Positions 38,125 to 45,769 of a stretch of 64,000 bases of DNA are shown here, in pieces (the stretch's first letter is position 1; every line of letters begins with the position of its first letter). The DNA is from Bacteroides acidifaciens (GTDB taxonomy: Bacteria > Bacteroidota > Bacteroidia > Bacteroidales > Bacteroidaceae): NCBI RefSeq assembly GCF_903181435.1, contig NZ_CAEUHO010000004.1, forward strand, positions 620,001 to 684,000, written 5' to 3'. Below the pieces are notes generated by a model, which did not search any database, was not told the origin of the DNA, and worked only from the letters and a program-made list of their open reading frames with translations. The translations under genes were made by a program, and so were the position numbers.

Positions 38125-38566
38125 CGTTCATAATTTCTTCTAATGCCGCACCGAACTCTTCGGGTGACATAAATGGCTGTTCTGCCCGCTCCTTCGACCA
38201 AATCTCTATTTTGTTGTCGATGCCGATAAAGCGTATGTCCCCATGTATATTGCAAATCTGCAAATACCGTTTGGGGATGAGTATGCGTCCGTTATTATCG
38301 GGTGTCACCACCTCAACGTCGCTCACAAACTGCCTGAAAATGAGTTGGTGTTTGCTGTTCCACTTGTTAAGCCGGGCACGGAGCTCGTTCAACTCCTCGT
38401 TCCACACGCTCTCGGGGTACAAGGTCAGGCAGTCTTGAAATACGTCTTTACGCATAATAAGCCTCTCCTCAGAAGCAGCTTGCAGTTGCTTCCTGAAGAT
38501 GGCGGGGATGAACACCCTTCCTTTGGTGTCCGCCTTGGCTTCAATATTACCTAAAAAACGTATCAT
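38096..38566 (-). CDS. mraZ: Transcriptional regulator MraZ
   Basis: A 156-residue double AbrB-like protein. The ATG at 38566 gives the family start MIRFLGNIEAKADTKGRVFI; an upstream in-frame codon would extend into the promoter region. The second half repeats the fold (VTPDNNGRILIPKRYL). MraZ binds repeated TGGGN boxes and represses its own dcw operon in other bacteria. Such boxes are present directly upstream (38605-38629), so autoregulation is probably conserved here. Confidence 0.95.
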   Translation of the reverse strand: MIRFLGNIEAKADTKGRVFIPAIFRKQLQAASEERLIMRKDVFQDCLTLYPESVWNEELNELRARLNKWNSKHQLIFRQFVSDVEVVTPDNNGRILIPKRYLQICNIHGDIRFIGIDNKIEIWSKERAEQPFMSPEEFGAALEEIMNDENRQDGER

Positions 38567-38589
38567 TACCTTATTATAAAAAGCGACCG

Positions 38590-38622
38590 TAAAAGTATGA
38601 AATTCCCCACAATTCCCCACAA
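38590..38622 (-). promoter_or_regulatory. mraZ/dcw operon promoter
   Basis: On the minus strand, TTG at 38622-38620 and TACTTTTA at 38597-38590 are separated by 22 bp and lie 23 bp before the mraZ ATG. The last base of the -7 differs from TAnnTTTG. Confidence 0.55.
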
Positions 38623-38629
38623 TTTTCCA
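38605..38629 (-). promoter_or_regulatory. MraZ operator: three boxes with 10-bp period
   Basis: On the minus strand the region reads TGGAA, AATTG, TGGGG, AATTG, TGGGG. Two perfect TGGGG boxes and one degenerate box (TGGAA) are each separated by 5 bp, the exact spacing of known MraZ sites. Two boxes fall between the -33 and -7 elements, as expected for repression. Confidence 0.8.
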
Positions 38630-38800
38630 TAGAAAACTTTTAGAGAAGTTTTCAACCGATTGTTAAATGGTTATTTGCTTGAAAATGAATGGGCTTTGGA
38701 AAGCCCTTGTGGTGGGGAGTCGGGGATGGCAGTAGTCAAAATAACTTTTATTTGTCTGTAGCCGTTTTGGGCTGTGCCGAATGTCCGTTTGGGCATAAAA

Positions 38801-38831
38801 AAGGCAGAAGGTAATGGAAACCTTCTGCCTT
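38801..38831 (-). terminator. Terminator of the ECF sigma factor gene
   Basis: A perfect 11-bp stem (aaggcagaagg / ccttctgcctt) with a 9-base loop. On the minus strand it is followed by a run of T, 77 bp after the sigma gene stop. Confidence 0.85.
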
Positions 38832-38907
38832 TGGATTGTTGACACAACTAAAAAATTACATTTAAATATTTAATCTGAAATCACAAATTATATAGTTAAG
38901 GACCGGT

Positions 38908-39411
38908 TCAACGGAAATCTTTCAACTCTTCCTGTAATTTCTGGCGTGTGAAGAATATACGGCTTTTCACTGTGCCTAGCGGGAGATTCAGCTTTTCCGC
39001 AATCTCACGGTATTTGAATCCTGAAACGTGCATGGCAAACGGGACCCTGTATTCTTTAGGGAGTTTGTTTACCACCCGGTGCATCTCTTTCAGGTCGTAC
39101 GCTCTTTCCGTACTCTCCGAACTTGCGTCTTGCGGCAGGTTCAGATGGTATAAGTTGTCGGTCTGGTCAATAAAAGTCTGGTCACGAACCACTTTGCGGT
39201 AGTTGTTGATGAATATATTGCGCATGATAGTATACATCCATCCTTTGAAATTAGTATCCGGCATGTATTTATCTTCATTATCCAATGCTTTCAATGAGGT
39301 TTCCTGCAACAAGTCATTTGCTTCTTCGCGGTCGGTTGTCAGTTTATAAGCGAAGCGAAGTAGTTCACCCTGTACTTCTACTAAATCTTTTCTGAAGCTT
39401 AAACTTTTCAT
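38908..39411 (-). CDS. ECF-type RNA polymerase sigma factor
   Basis: A 167-residue ECF sigma factor. Region 2 spans about 10-75 (ANDLLQETSLKALDNEDKY, FKGWMYTIMRNIFINNYRK) and region 4 about 110-160 (LPKEYRVPFAMHVSGFKYREIAEKL with GTVKSRIFFTRQKL). There is no adjacent anti-sigma gene or susC, so it is not a typical carbohydrate-locus sigma factor. Its target genes cannot be told from the window. The promoter region shared with glsA contains a long palindrome and two direct repeats. Confidence 0.92.
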   Translation of the reverse strand: MKSLSFRKDLVEVQGELLRFAYKLTTDREEANDLLQETSLKALDNEDKYMPDTNFKGWMYTIMRNIFINNYRKVVRDQTFIDQTDNLYHLNLPQDASSESTERAYDLKEMHRVVNKLPKEYRVPFAMHVSGFKYREIAEKLNLPLGTVKSRIFFTRQKLQEELKDFR

Positions 39412-39510
39412 ATGCGTTGCTTTTAATTTTAAATTGTGAATATTCGTTCGTTAATTTCGATGGTGCAAGTTTACGGGGTTTTTGAGAACCGGACGGGGGA
39501 GAATCCGGCT

Positions 39511-39571
39511 AAAAAACACCCGAAAACTGTCCGCGGATAGTTTTCGGGTGTTTTTTGATAGCTTTCGGGTG
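39511..39571. promoter_or_regulatory. 18-bp perfect palindrome plus direct repeat in a divergent promoter region
   Basis: The arms 39511-39528 and 39539-39556 are perfectly complementary (aaaaaacacccgaaaact), with a GC-rich 10-base loop. The sequence gatagttttcgggtg (39536-39550) recurs as gatagctttcgggtg (39557-39571), 14 of 15 identical, 21 bp apart. It looks like a terminator but sits between two divergent gene starts, where an operator or leader hairpin is also possible. Confidence 0.6.
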
Positions 39572-39620
39572 GTATTTTTTTAGCCTTCTGAACTTAAATC
39601 CTGCATTTTCTACCGATTTA

Positions 39621-39652
39621 TTGCGATTAATAAAAAAGAACCGTTAATTTTG
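39621..39652 (+). promoter_or_regulatory. glsA-glsB promoter
   Basis: TTG at 39621-39623 and TAATTTTG at 39645-39652 are separated by 21 bp, a full consensus match, 25 bp before the ATG at 39677. Confidence 0.7.
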
Positions 39653-39676
39653 TGGCATCATTTTTATTTGAAAAGA

Positions 39677-40495
39677 ATGACTGATGACTCTTTATTTTTA
39701 ATCGATGTCGAAAAGATACTTCGGACGAAAGCACCGAAGCAATATAAGTACATCCCTAAGTTTGCGGTTTCTTATCTGAAGAAAATAGTTCATCAGGATG
39801 AGATTAATGTGTTTTTGGATGAGTCGAAAGGTAAGGTTGGGGTGGATTTCTTAGAGGCATGCATGGAATTTCTGGATGCGAAAGTAGATGTGAAAGGTAT
39901 CGAGAACCTTCCTAAAGATGGTTTGTATACCTTTGTTTCCAATCATCCGCTAGGAGGACAGGATGGTGTCGCGCTGGGTTATGTGCTGGGACGTCATTAT
40001 GACGGAAAGGTGAAATATCTGGTGAATGATTTGCTGATGAATCTCCGCGGATTGGCTCCGCTTTGTATCCCTATCAATAAGACCGGCAAGCAGGCGAAAG
40101 ATTTTCCCAAAATGGTGGAGGCCGGATTCAAGTCTGACGACCAGCTTATCATGTTTCCCGCCGGTTTGTGTTCGCGCCGGCAGAATGGGGTAATCCGCGA
40201 TTTGGAATGGAAGAAAACATTTATAGTAAAGAGCGTACAAGCAAAACGTGACGTGATACCCGTGCATTTTGGAGGTAGAAATTCTGATTTCTTCTACAAT
40301 CTGGCGAATATATGTAAGGCATTGGGCATTAAGTTTAACATCGCTATGTTGTATCTCGCGGATGAAATGTTTAAGAACCGCCACAAAACTTTTACTGTCA
40401 CCTTTGGCAAGCCGATACCCTGGCAGACTTTCGATAAATCGAAAACTCCCGCGCAATGGGCGGAATACGTAAAGGATATTGTTTATAAACTGTAA
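39677..40495 (+). CDS. glsA: Glycine lipid O-acyltransferase GlsA (PlsC-type)
   Basis: A 272-residue acyltransferase of the PlsC/LPLAT class. The start is the ATG at 39677 because an upstream in-frame TTG lies inside the -7 promoter element. The acyltransferase motifs are seen as SNHPLGGQDG (His and Asp one residue further apart than in the classic H-x4-D) and MFPAGLCSRR (block III). It is followed after 26 bp by a GNAT-type acyltransferase gene. This pair matches the GlsA/GlsB genes shown in B. thetaiotaomicron to make N-acyl- and diacyl-glycine lipids, GlsA adding the ester-linked fatty acid. The function is carried over from that homology and gene order. Confidence 0.82.
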   Translation: MTDDSLFLIDVEKILRTKAPKQYKYIPKFAVSYLKKIVHQDEINVFLDESKGKVGVDFLEACMEFLDAKVDVKGIENLPKDGLYTFVSNHPLGGQDGVALGYVLGRHYDGKVKYLVNDLLMNLRGLAPLCIPINKTGKQAKDFPKMVEAGFKSDDQLIMFPAGLCSRRQNGVIRDLEWKKTFIVKSVQAKRDVIPVHFGGRNSDFFYNLANICKALGIKFNIAMLYLADEMFKNRHKTFTVTFGKPIPWQTFDKSKTPAQWAEYVKDIVYKL

Positions 40496-40521
40496 CTGAT
40501 AGAACAACTATAACAAGAAAT

Positions 40522-41535
40522 ATGGAAGAGATTATCAAACCGATAAGCAAGGAACTGCTGAAAGCCGAGTTGACGGAAGACAGACGCCTACGCATGACAA
40601 ATAAGAGTAATAACCAGATTTACATTATTACTCATCAGAATGCTCCCAATGTGATGAAAGAGATAGGCCGTTTGCGTGAAATTGCTTTCCGTGCTGCTGG
40701 TGGCGGAACAGGGCTGTCGATGGATATAGACGAATATGATACAATGGAGCATCCATACAAGCAGTTGATTGTATGGAATCCGGAAGCGGAAGAAATCTTG
40801 GGCGGCTATCGGTATTTACTTGGAACGGACGTGCGTTTTGATGAAAAAGGCGCTCCGATTCTGGCTACTTCCCATATGTTTCATTTTTCGGAACCTTTTA
40901 TTAAAGAGTATTTGCCTCAAACGATTGAATTGGGACGTTCGTTTGTCACGCTCGAATATCAATCTACCCGTGCCGGCAGCAAAGGCTTGTTTGCTTTGGA
41001 CAATCTCTGGGATGGATTGGGCGCACTGACGGTTGTGATGCCGAATGTGAAATATTTCTTTGGAAAGGTGACGATGTATCCCAGCTACCACCGCCGTGGA
41101 CGTGATATGATTCTTTATTTCCTCAAGAAACATTTCCACGACAAGGAAAGGCTTGTCACGCCGATGGAGCCTTTGGTATTGGAGACTCCGGAAGAGGAAT
41201 TGCGGGCATTGTTCTGTAAGGACACCTTTAAGGAAGATTACAAAATCCTGAATTGTGAGATTCGTAAACTGGGCTATAACATTCCACCGCTGGTGAACGC
41301 TTATATGAGCCTGAGTCCTACGATGCGTATGTTCGGCACAGCCATCAACTATGAATTCGGTGATGTGGAAGAAACCGGAATCCTGATTGCCGTGGATGAA
41401 ATACTGGAGGATAAGCGAATCCGGCACATCCAGACGTTTATAGAAAGCCATCCGGATGCGCTGAAAATGCCTTGTGAGGATGATGAAGCGTTTGCTCCTA
41501 AAGTCGTTACACCGCAGGCAGACTGTTGCCGTTAA
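40522..41535 (+). CDS. glsB: Glycine N-acyltransferase GlsB (hemolysin/GNAT-like)
   Basis: A 337-residue protein of the OlsB/hemolysin-like acyltransferase family, with a GNAT-like core (REIAFRAAGGGTGLSMDIDEYD, LGGYRYLLGTDV, IELGRSFVTLEYQ, FFGKVTMYPSYHRRGRDM). In B. thetaiotaomicron the equivalent gene makes the N-acyl-glycine that GlsA then O-acylates; the lipids support fitness in the gut. It is co-transcribed with glsA. Its last 29 bp overlap the convergent dgt gene. Confidence 0.82.
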   Translation: MEEIIKPISKELLKAELTEDRRLRMTNKSNNQIYIITHQNAPNVMKEIGRLREIAFRAAGGGTGLSMDIDEYDTMEHPYKQLIVWNPEAEEILGGYRYLLGTDVRFDEKGAPILATSHMFHFSEPFIKEYLPQTIELGRSFVTLEYQSTRAGSKGLFALDNLWDGLGALTVVMPNVKYFFGKVTMYPSYHRRGRDMILYFLKKHFHDKERLVTPMEPLVLETPEEELRALFCKDTFKEDYKILNCEIRKLGYNIPPLVNAYMSLSPTMRMFGTAINYEFGDVEETGILIAVDEILEDKRIRHIQTFIESHPDALKMPCEDDEAFAPKVVTPQADCCR

Positions 41536-42853
41536 TCTTGCGGTAGAGGTCGAGGGCAAAGACGTCGGTCATTCCCGAAATATAATCAAGTACCGCCTGT
41601 ATTCTTTCATAGAGTGCAGGCGCTTTTATATTATACTGGCTGGAAACCCGGTTAATCAGAAGCTCGGAGTAAGCCTTTTCGGGTGAGGTCACGGCGTCTA
41701 TCATCAGCTCGAGCAGCGTGCTGATGACACGGAATCCGGCCAATTCAATGTCCAGCACGTCCCGCGAACGGTAAATCTTCTTCAAAGAAACTTCGGCGCA
41801 GTGCTTGTAAGCTCCTGCCGGACGCTCGGAAATATGCTTGATAAGCGCCCCTTCGAAAGTGCCGGACAATATCTCCTGCTCATGTTCCAAAAACACGCGG
41901 GTGCATTCACGAATCAATAATCCGATTACGGAAGAACGCAGATAAGCGATTTGCTCGTTCGTGTCATTGACAATCCGGAAAGTATTTCGGAGATGCTCCT
42001 GCCGTTTTTCGTCAAAATATGCCATTAGCAACTCTTTCGTCTCCTCGGTAGTGAGTATTTTCAATTTATGGGCATCTTCGATATCCATCATCTGGTAACA
42101 GATATCATCGGCGGCTTCTACCAGATAGACCAACGGATGGCGTGCGTACTTTAACGGGTGCTCGTTCAGCAATGTCAATCCCAGCTCCGTCGCAATCTTA
42201 TGAAAACTGTCTTCTTCGCTGACAAAGAATCCGAATTTAGACTTTTTGCCGGCAAGGCTCGATGAAAAGGGGTATTTTACAATGGAAGCTAACGTCGTAT
42301 ATGTCAGGACAAAACCGCCTTTCCGACGTCCTTCGAATTGATGGGTCAAGATGCGGAATGCATTCGCATTGCCTTCGAAATGTGTCAAATCTTCCCATTC
42401 CATCGCAGAAAGTTGCTCTCCGTCCGGTTGTTTCTCTTTCAGGCGCAGCCCTTTCCCTTCAGAGAAAAAGGTGGATATGGCCCGTTCGCCGGAATGCCCG
42501 AAAGGCGGGTTTCCCAAATCATGCGCCAGGCAAGCGGCGGACACGATAGAACCAATCTCCGGCAGGAAAGATTCCTGAAGTTCCGGTTGGCGTTGCAGGA
42601 TAGCTTTGGCTACATCGTCGCCCAAGGAACGACCTACGCTGGAAACTTCGAGGCTATGCGTGAGCCGGTTGTGCACAAAGATGCTGCCGGGTAAGGGGAA
42701 TACCTGTGTCTTATTCTGTAATCTGCGGAAAGGAGCGGAGAAGATAAGGCGGTCATAATCCCGTTGAAATTCAGAGCGGTTTTCTTGGCGTTCTTCGTGG
42801 AATTCTTCCATCCCGAAGCGTTTAGCTGATATTAATTGGTTCCAATTCATCAT
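41507..42853 (-). CDS. dgt: dGTP triphosphohydrolase (Dgt-like, HD domain)
   Basis: A 448-residue HD-superfamily nucleotide hydrolase. It starts FGMEEFHEERQENRSEFQRDYDR-like with FSAPFRRLQNKTQVF, and has the metal-binding HD motif ACLAHDLGNPPFGHSGE and the C-terminal YLVEAADDICYQMMDIED. It cleaves dGTP (possibly other dNTPs) to deoxynucleoside and triphosphate. It is divergent from dut, another dNTP-pool enzyme. Two adjacent Met codons (42853 and 42850) serve equally as start. Confidence 0.93.
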   Translation of the reverse strand: MMNWNQLISAKRFGMEEFHEERQENRSEFQRDYDRLIFSAPFRRLQNKTQVFPLPGSIFVHNRLTHSLEVSSVGRSLGDDVAKAILQRQPELQESFLPEIGSIVSAACLAHDLGNPPFGHSGERAISTFFSEGKGLRLKEKQPDGEQLSAMEWEDLTHFEGNANAFRILTHQFEGRRKGGFVLTYTTLASIVKYPFSSSLAGKKSKFGFFVSEEDSFHKIATELGLTLLNEHPLKYARHPLVYLVEAADDICYQMMDIEDAHKLKILTTEETKELLMAYFDEKRQEHLRNTFRIVNDTNEQIAYLRSSVIGLLIRECTRVFLEHEQEILSGTFEGALIKHISERPAGAYKHCAEVSLKKIYRSRDVLDIELAGFRVISTLLELMIDAVTSPEKAYSELLINRVSSQYNIKAPALYERIQAVLDYISGMTDVFALDLYRKINGNSLPAV

Positions 42854-42913
42854 TTTATTTACGATTTGACTATTTACGATTTACAATTTGGAGAACGGTA
42901 CATTATTTAACTG

Positions 42914-42921
42914 CAAACTTA
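42914..42921 (-). promoter_or_regulatory. Candidate -7 element of dgt
   Basis: TAAGTTTG on the minus strand, about 60 bp before the dgt start; no good -33 match. Confidence 0.4.
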
Positions 42922-42977
42922 ACTATTTTTCAGTTCAAAATGTGTATTTTCGCCCGTTAAATAGTAAACATGCACTT

Positions 42978-43409
42978 ATGAATATTCAAGTTATCAATAA
43001 ATCGAAGCATCCGCTTCCGGCTTATGCCACCGAATTGTCCGCAGGAATGGATATCCGCGCTAACCTTTCTGAACCTGTCACACTGGAACCATTGCAACGT
43101 TGCCTGGTGCCGACAGGATTATATATCGCTCTTCCGAAAGGGTTTGAAGCACAAATCCGTCCCCGTAGCGGTCTGGCTATCAAGAAAGGAATTTCTGTCC
43201 TTAATTCTCCGGGAACGATTGACGCGGATTATCGGGGGGAAATCTGCATTATCCTAATCAATCTCTCTTCCGAAACTTTTGTGATTGAAGATGGCGAACG
43301 TATCGCCCAAATGGTGATAGCGAAGCATGAGCAACCGTCATGGCAGGAAGTGGAAGTGCTGGATGAAACAGAACGGGGAGCCGGTGGCTTCGGTCATACC
43401 GGAGTATGA
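42978..43409 (+). CDS. dut: dUTP diphosphatase Dut
   Basis: A 144-residue trimeric dUTPase. I chose the ATG at 42978 since it gives the family start [18 protein letters not shown]; an upstream in-frame ATG at 42888 adds 30 residues with no homology. All five motifs are present: [35 protein letters not shown] and [11 protein letters not shown]. It hydrolyses dUTP to dUMP and keeps uracil out of DNA. It precedes the envelope operon by 24 bp and may be co-transcribed with it. Confidence 0.96.
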   Translation: MNIQVINKSKHPLPAYATELSAGMDIRANLSEPVTLEPLQRCLVPTGLYIALPKGFEAQIRPRSGLAIKKGISVLNSPGTIDADYRGEICIILINLSSETFVIEDGERIAQMVIAKHEQPSWQEVEVLDETERGAGGFGHTGV

Positions 43410-43433
43410 TGAATGCTTAATTAAAAAAATGAA

Positions 43434-45206
43434 ATGAAGATAAAAATAGGATGGCTGCTGGTCTCGGTATGGGTCTTGACCTCATGCGGGACGGCACGTA
43501 CAGGGCGTACGGCGAAGTCTGCAAAGGATGAGGGGGCTTCTTCCCCGATAGGAAAGACTTATGTAACGGCAGAGCAACAGCGTAAATATGACTATTTCTT
43601 TCTGGAAGCCATGCGGATGAAGGAGAAGAAAGAATATGATGCGGCTTTCGGCTTGTTGCAGCATTGTTTGGATATTAATCCGGGTGCTTCTTCTGCGCTT
43701 TACGAAGTTTCACAGTATTACCTGTTCCTTCGCCAGGTTCCGCAAGGTCAGGCGGCTTTGGAGCAAGCGGTAGCCTATGCTCCCGACAATTATTGGTATA
43801 GCCAGGGGTTGGTCAATTTGTATCAGCAGCAGAATGAACTGGATAAAGCGGTCGTTTTGCTCGAGAAGATGGTCACCCGTTTTCCAACGAAGCAGGAACC
43901 TTTGTTCAGCCTGCTTGATATTTATAGCCGTCAGGAGAAATATAATGATGTGATTTCCACACTGAACCGCTTGGAGAAGCGTTTGGGCAAGAACGAACAG
44001 TTGTCTATGGAGAAATTCCGTATTTATCTCCAGATGAAAGATGACAAGAAGGCGTTTCAGGAAATCGAGAGCCTGGTACAGGAATATCCGATGGATATGC
44101 GGTATCAGGTGATTTTGGGAGATGTATATCTTCAGAATGGCAAGAAAGAGGAAGCCTACGAGACATATCAGAAAGTGTTGGCGGCAGAACCGGACAACCC
44201 GATGGCTCTCTTCTCGATGGCTTCTTATTATGAACAGACCGGGCAAAAAGAATTGTACCAACAGCAATTGGATACCTTACTGCTGAACAAGAAAGTGGCT
44301 CCTGATACGAAAATTAACGTCATGCGTCAGATAATCGTAGAAAACGAGCAGTCGGCGACTAAAGACAGTACACAGGTGATTGCCCTGTTCGACCGGGTGA
44401 TGAAGCAAGACCTCGATGACCCGCAAGTACCGATGCTTTATGCGCAGTATCTACTGTCGAAGAATATGGAACAGGAAGCCGTCCCGGTATTGGAACAAGT
44501 GGTTGACTTAGACCCGGCTAACAAGGCTGCCCGCTTGATGCTGGTCAGTGCTGCCGTGAAAAAAGAGGACTACAAGCAAATAATAAAAGTCTGCGAACCG
44601 GGTATCGAAGCTACTCCGGATGCTTTGGAATTGTATTATTATCTGGCTATTGCCTATCATCAGGCGGAACAGACTGACAGCGTATTGAATGTTTGCAACA
44701 GAGCACTGAAACACGTGACACCCGATACAAGAAAAGAAGTTGTATCGGATTTCTATTCGATAATGGGGGATATTTACCACACAAAGAACCAGATGGCAGA
44801 AGCTTATGCTGCCTATGACTCGGCTTTGGTGTACAATCCTTCCAATATCGGCGCGTTGAATAATTACGCTTATTACTTGTCGGTGGAACGCCGTGATTTG
44901 GACAAGGCGGAAGAAATGAGTTATAAGACCGTAAAGGCGGAACCCAATAACTCCACTTATCTCGACACGTATGCATGGATTCTTTTTGAAAAGGGGAATT
45001 ATGCGGAAGCCCGTATCTACATTGACAATGCCATGAAGAGCGACGGCGAGAAAAGCGATGTGATTGTAGAGCATTGCGGGGATATTTATTTTATAACCGG
45101 TGATGTGGAAGGTGCGTTGAAATACTGGAAACAAGCGCTCGAAATGGGCAGTGAGTCGAAAACATTGAAACAGAAAATAGAAAAGAAGAAATATATTGCA
45201 GAATGA
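43434..45206 (+). CDS. TPR-repeat lipoprotein
   Basis: A 590-residue lipoprotein with lipobox LTSC (Cys about 18) and then at least ten tetratricopeptide-like helical repeats (for example AFGLLQHCLDINPGASSALYEV-type units, VLAAEPDNPMALFSMASYYE, ALVYNPSNIGALNNYAYYLS). TPR solenoids mediate protein contacts; a role at the outer membrane with the next two genes is likely. Its stop overlaps the start of the DUF4292 gene by 4 bp (ATGA). Confidence 0.9.
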   Translation: MKIKIGWLLVSVWVLTSCGTARTGRTAKSAKDEGASSPIGKTYVTAEQQRKYDYFFLEAMRMKEKKEYDAAFGLLQHCLDINPGASSALYEVSQYYLFLRQVPQGQAALEQAVAYAPDNYWYSQGLVNLYQQQNELDKAVVLLEKMVTRFPTKQEPLFSLLDIYSRQEKYNDVISTLNRLEKRLGKNEQLSMEKFRIYLQMKDDKKAFQEIESLVQEYPMDMRYQVILGDVYLQNGKKEEAYETYQKVLAAEPDNPMALFSMASYYEQTGQKELYQQQLDTLLLNKKVAPDTKINVMRQIIVENEQSATKDSTQVIALFDRVMKQDLDDPQVPMLYAQYLLSKNMEQEAVPVLEQVVDLDPANKAARLMLVSAAVKKEDYKQIIKVCEPGIEATPDALELYYYLAIAYHQAEQTDSVLNVCNRALKHVTPDTRKEVVSDFYSIMGDIYHTKNQMAEAYAAYDSALVYNPSNIGALNNYAYYLSVERRDLDKAEEMSYKTVKAEPNNSTYLDTYAWILFEKGNYAEARIYIDNAMKSDGEKSDVIVEHCGDIYFITGDVEGALKYWKQALEMGSESKTLKQKIEKKKYIAE

Positions 45207-45769
45207 GAAGATTTGTATATCTATTGCTGGTGGTAGTCATATTGGCAGGTTGTAAGAGTTCGAAGCGTCTGGCGACTTCGGAAACAAAGGCTCCCGTATC
45301 CAGCTATCTGGCTTCCAAACTTCAACTGACCATTCCCAATAAAAAAGGGGGAAGCATGTCCGTAGGGGGAACGATGAAGATGAAAACCCACGAACGGGTA
45401 CAAGTCTCTTTGTTGATGCCTATCTTGCGTACGGAAGTGGCGCGTATTGAGATTACCCCTGACGAGGTGTTGCTGGTAGACCGGATGAACAGGAGATTTG
45501 TTCGCGCGACGAAAGAAGAACTGAAAGGAATGTTGCCGAAGAACGCAGAGTTCTCCCGTCTGGAAAAGATATTGATGGATGCATCCCTTCCTGGTGGAAA
45601 GACGGAACTGACGGGAAAAGATATAGGCATTCCTTCGCTGGAAAAGGCCAAAGTCCAACTTTATGAGTTTTCTACGAAAGAATTCTCCATGACTCCGACC
45701 GAACTTACCGCCAAATACAATCAAGTTCCTTTGGAAGTATTAGTAAAAATGTTGATGGCTTTGTTATGA
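45203..45769 (+). CDS. DUF4292 lipoprotein
   Basis: A 188-residue lipoprotein (lipobox ILAGC, Cys 17) with the DUF4292 domain covering most of the mature protein (GTMKMKTHERVQVSLLMPIL, EITPDEVLLVDRMNRRFV). Proteins of this family resemble the LolB/LppX type of lipid-carrying beta-fold, but their function is not established. It overlaps by 4 bp both the TPR gene before it and the EnvC-like gene after it, a tightly coupled trio. Confidence 0.88.
   Translation: MRRFVYLLLVVVILAGCKSSKRLATSETKAPVSSYLASKLQLTIPNKKGGSMSVGGTMKMKTHERVQVSLLMPILRTEVARIEITPDEVLLVDRMNRRFVRATKEELKGMLPKNAEFSRLEKILMDASLPGGKTELTGKDIGIPSLEKAKVQLYEFSTKEFSMTPTELTAKYNQVPLEVLVKMLMALL

Larger units (their letters stand above)
38567..38907. 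other. Intergenic region between mraZ and the sigma factor gene
   Basis: These 341 bp hold the mraZ promoter and operator (38590-38629) and the sigma gene terminator (38801-38831). Nothing gene-like was found in 38640-38790. Confidence 0.6.

Noticed and set aside
40816..41559. 247-codon frame opposite glsB
   Set aside because: The glsB frame matches a known protein family over its full length; the opposite frame shows none.
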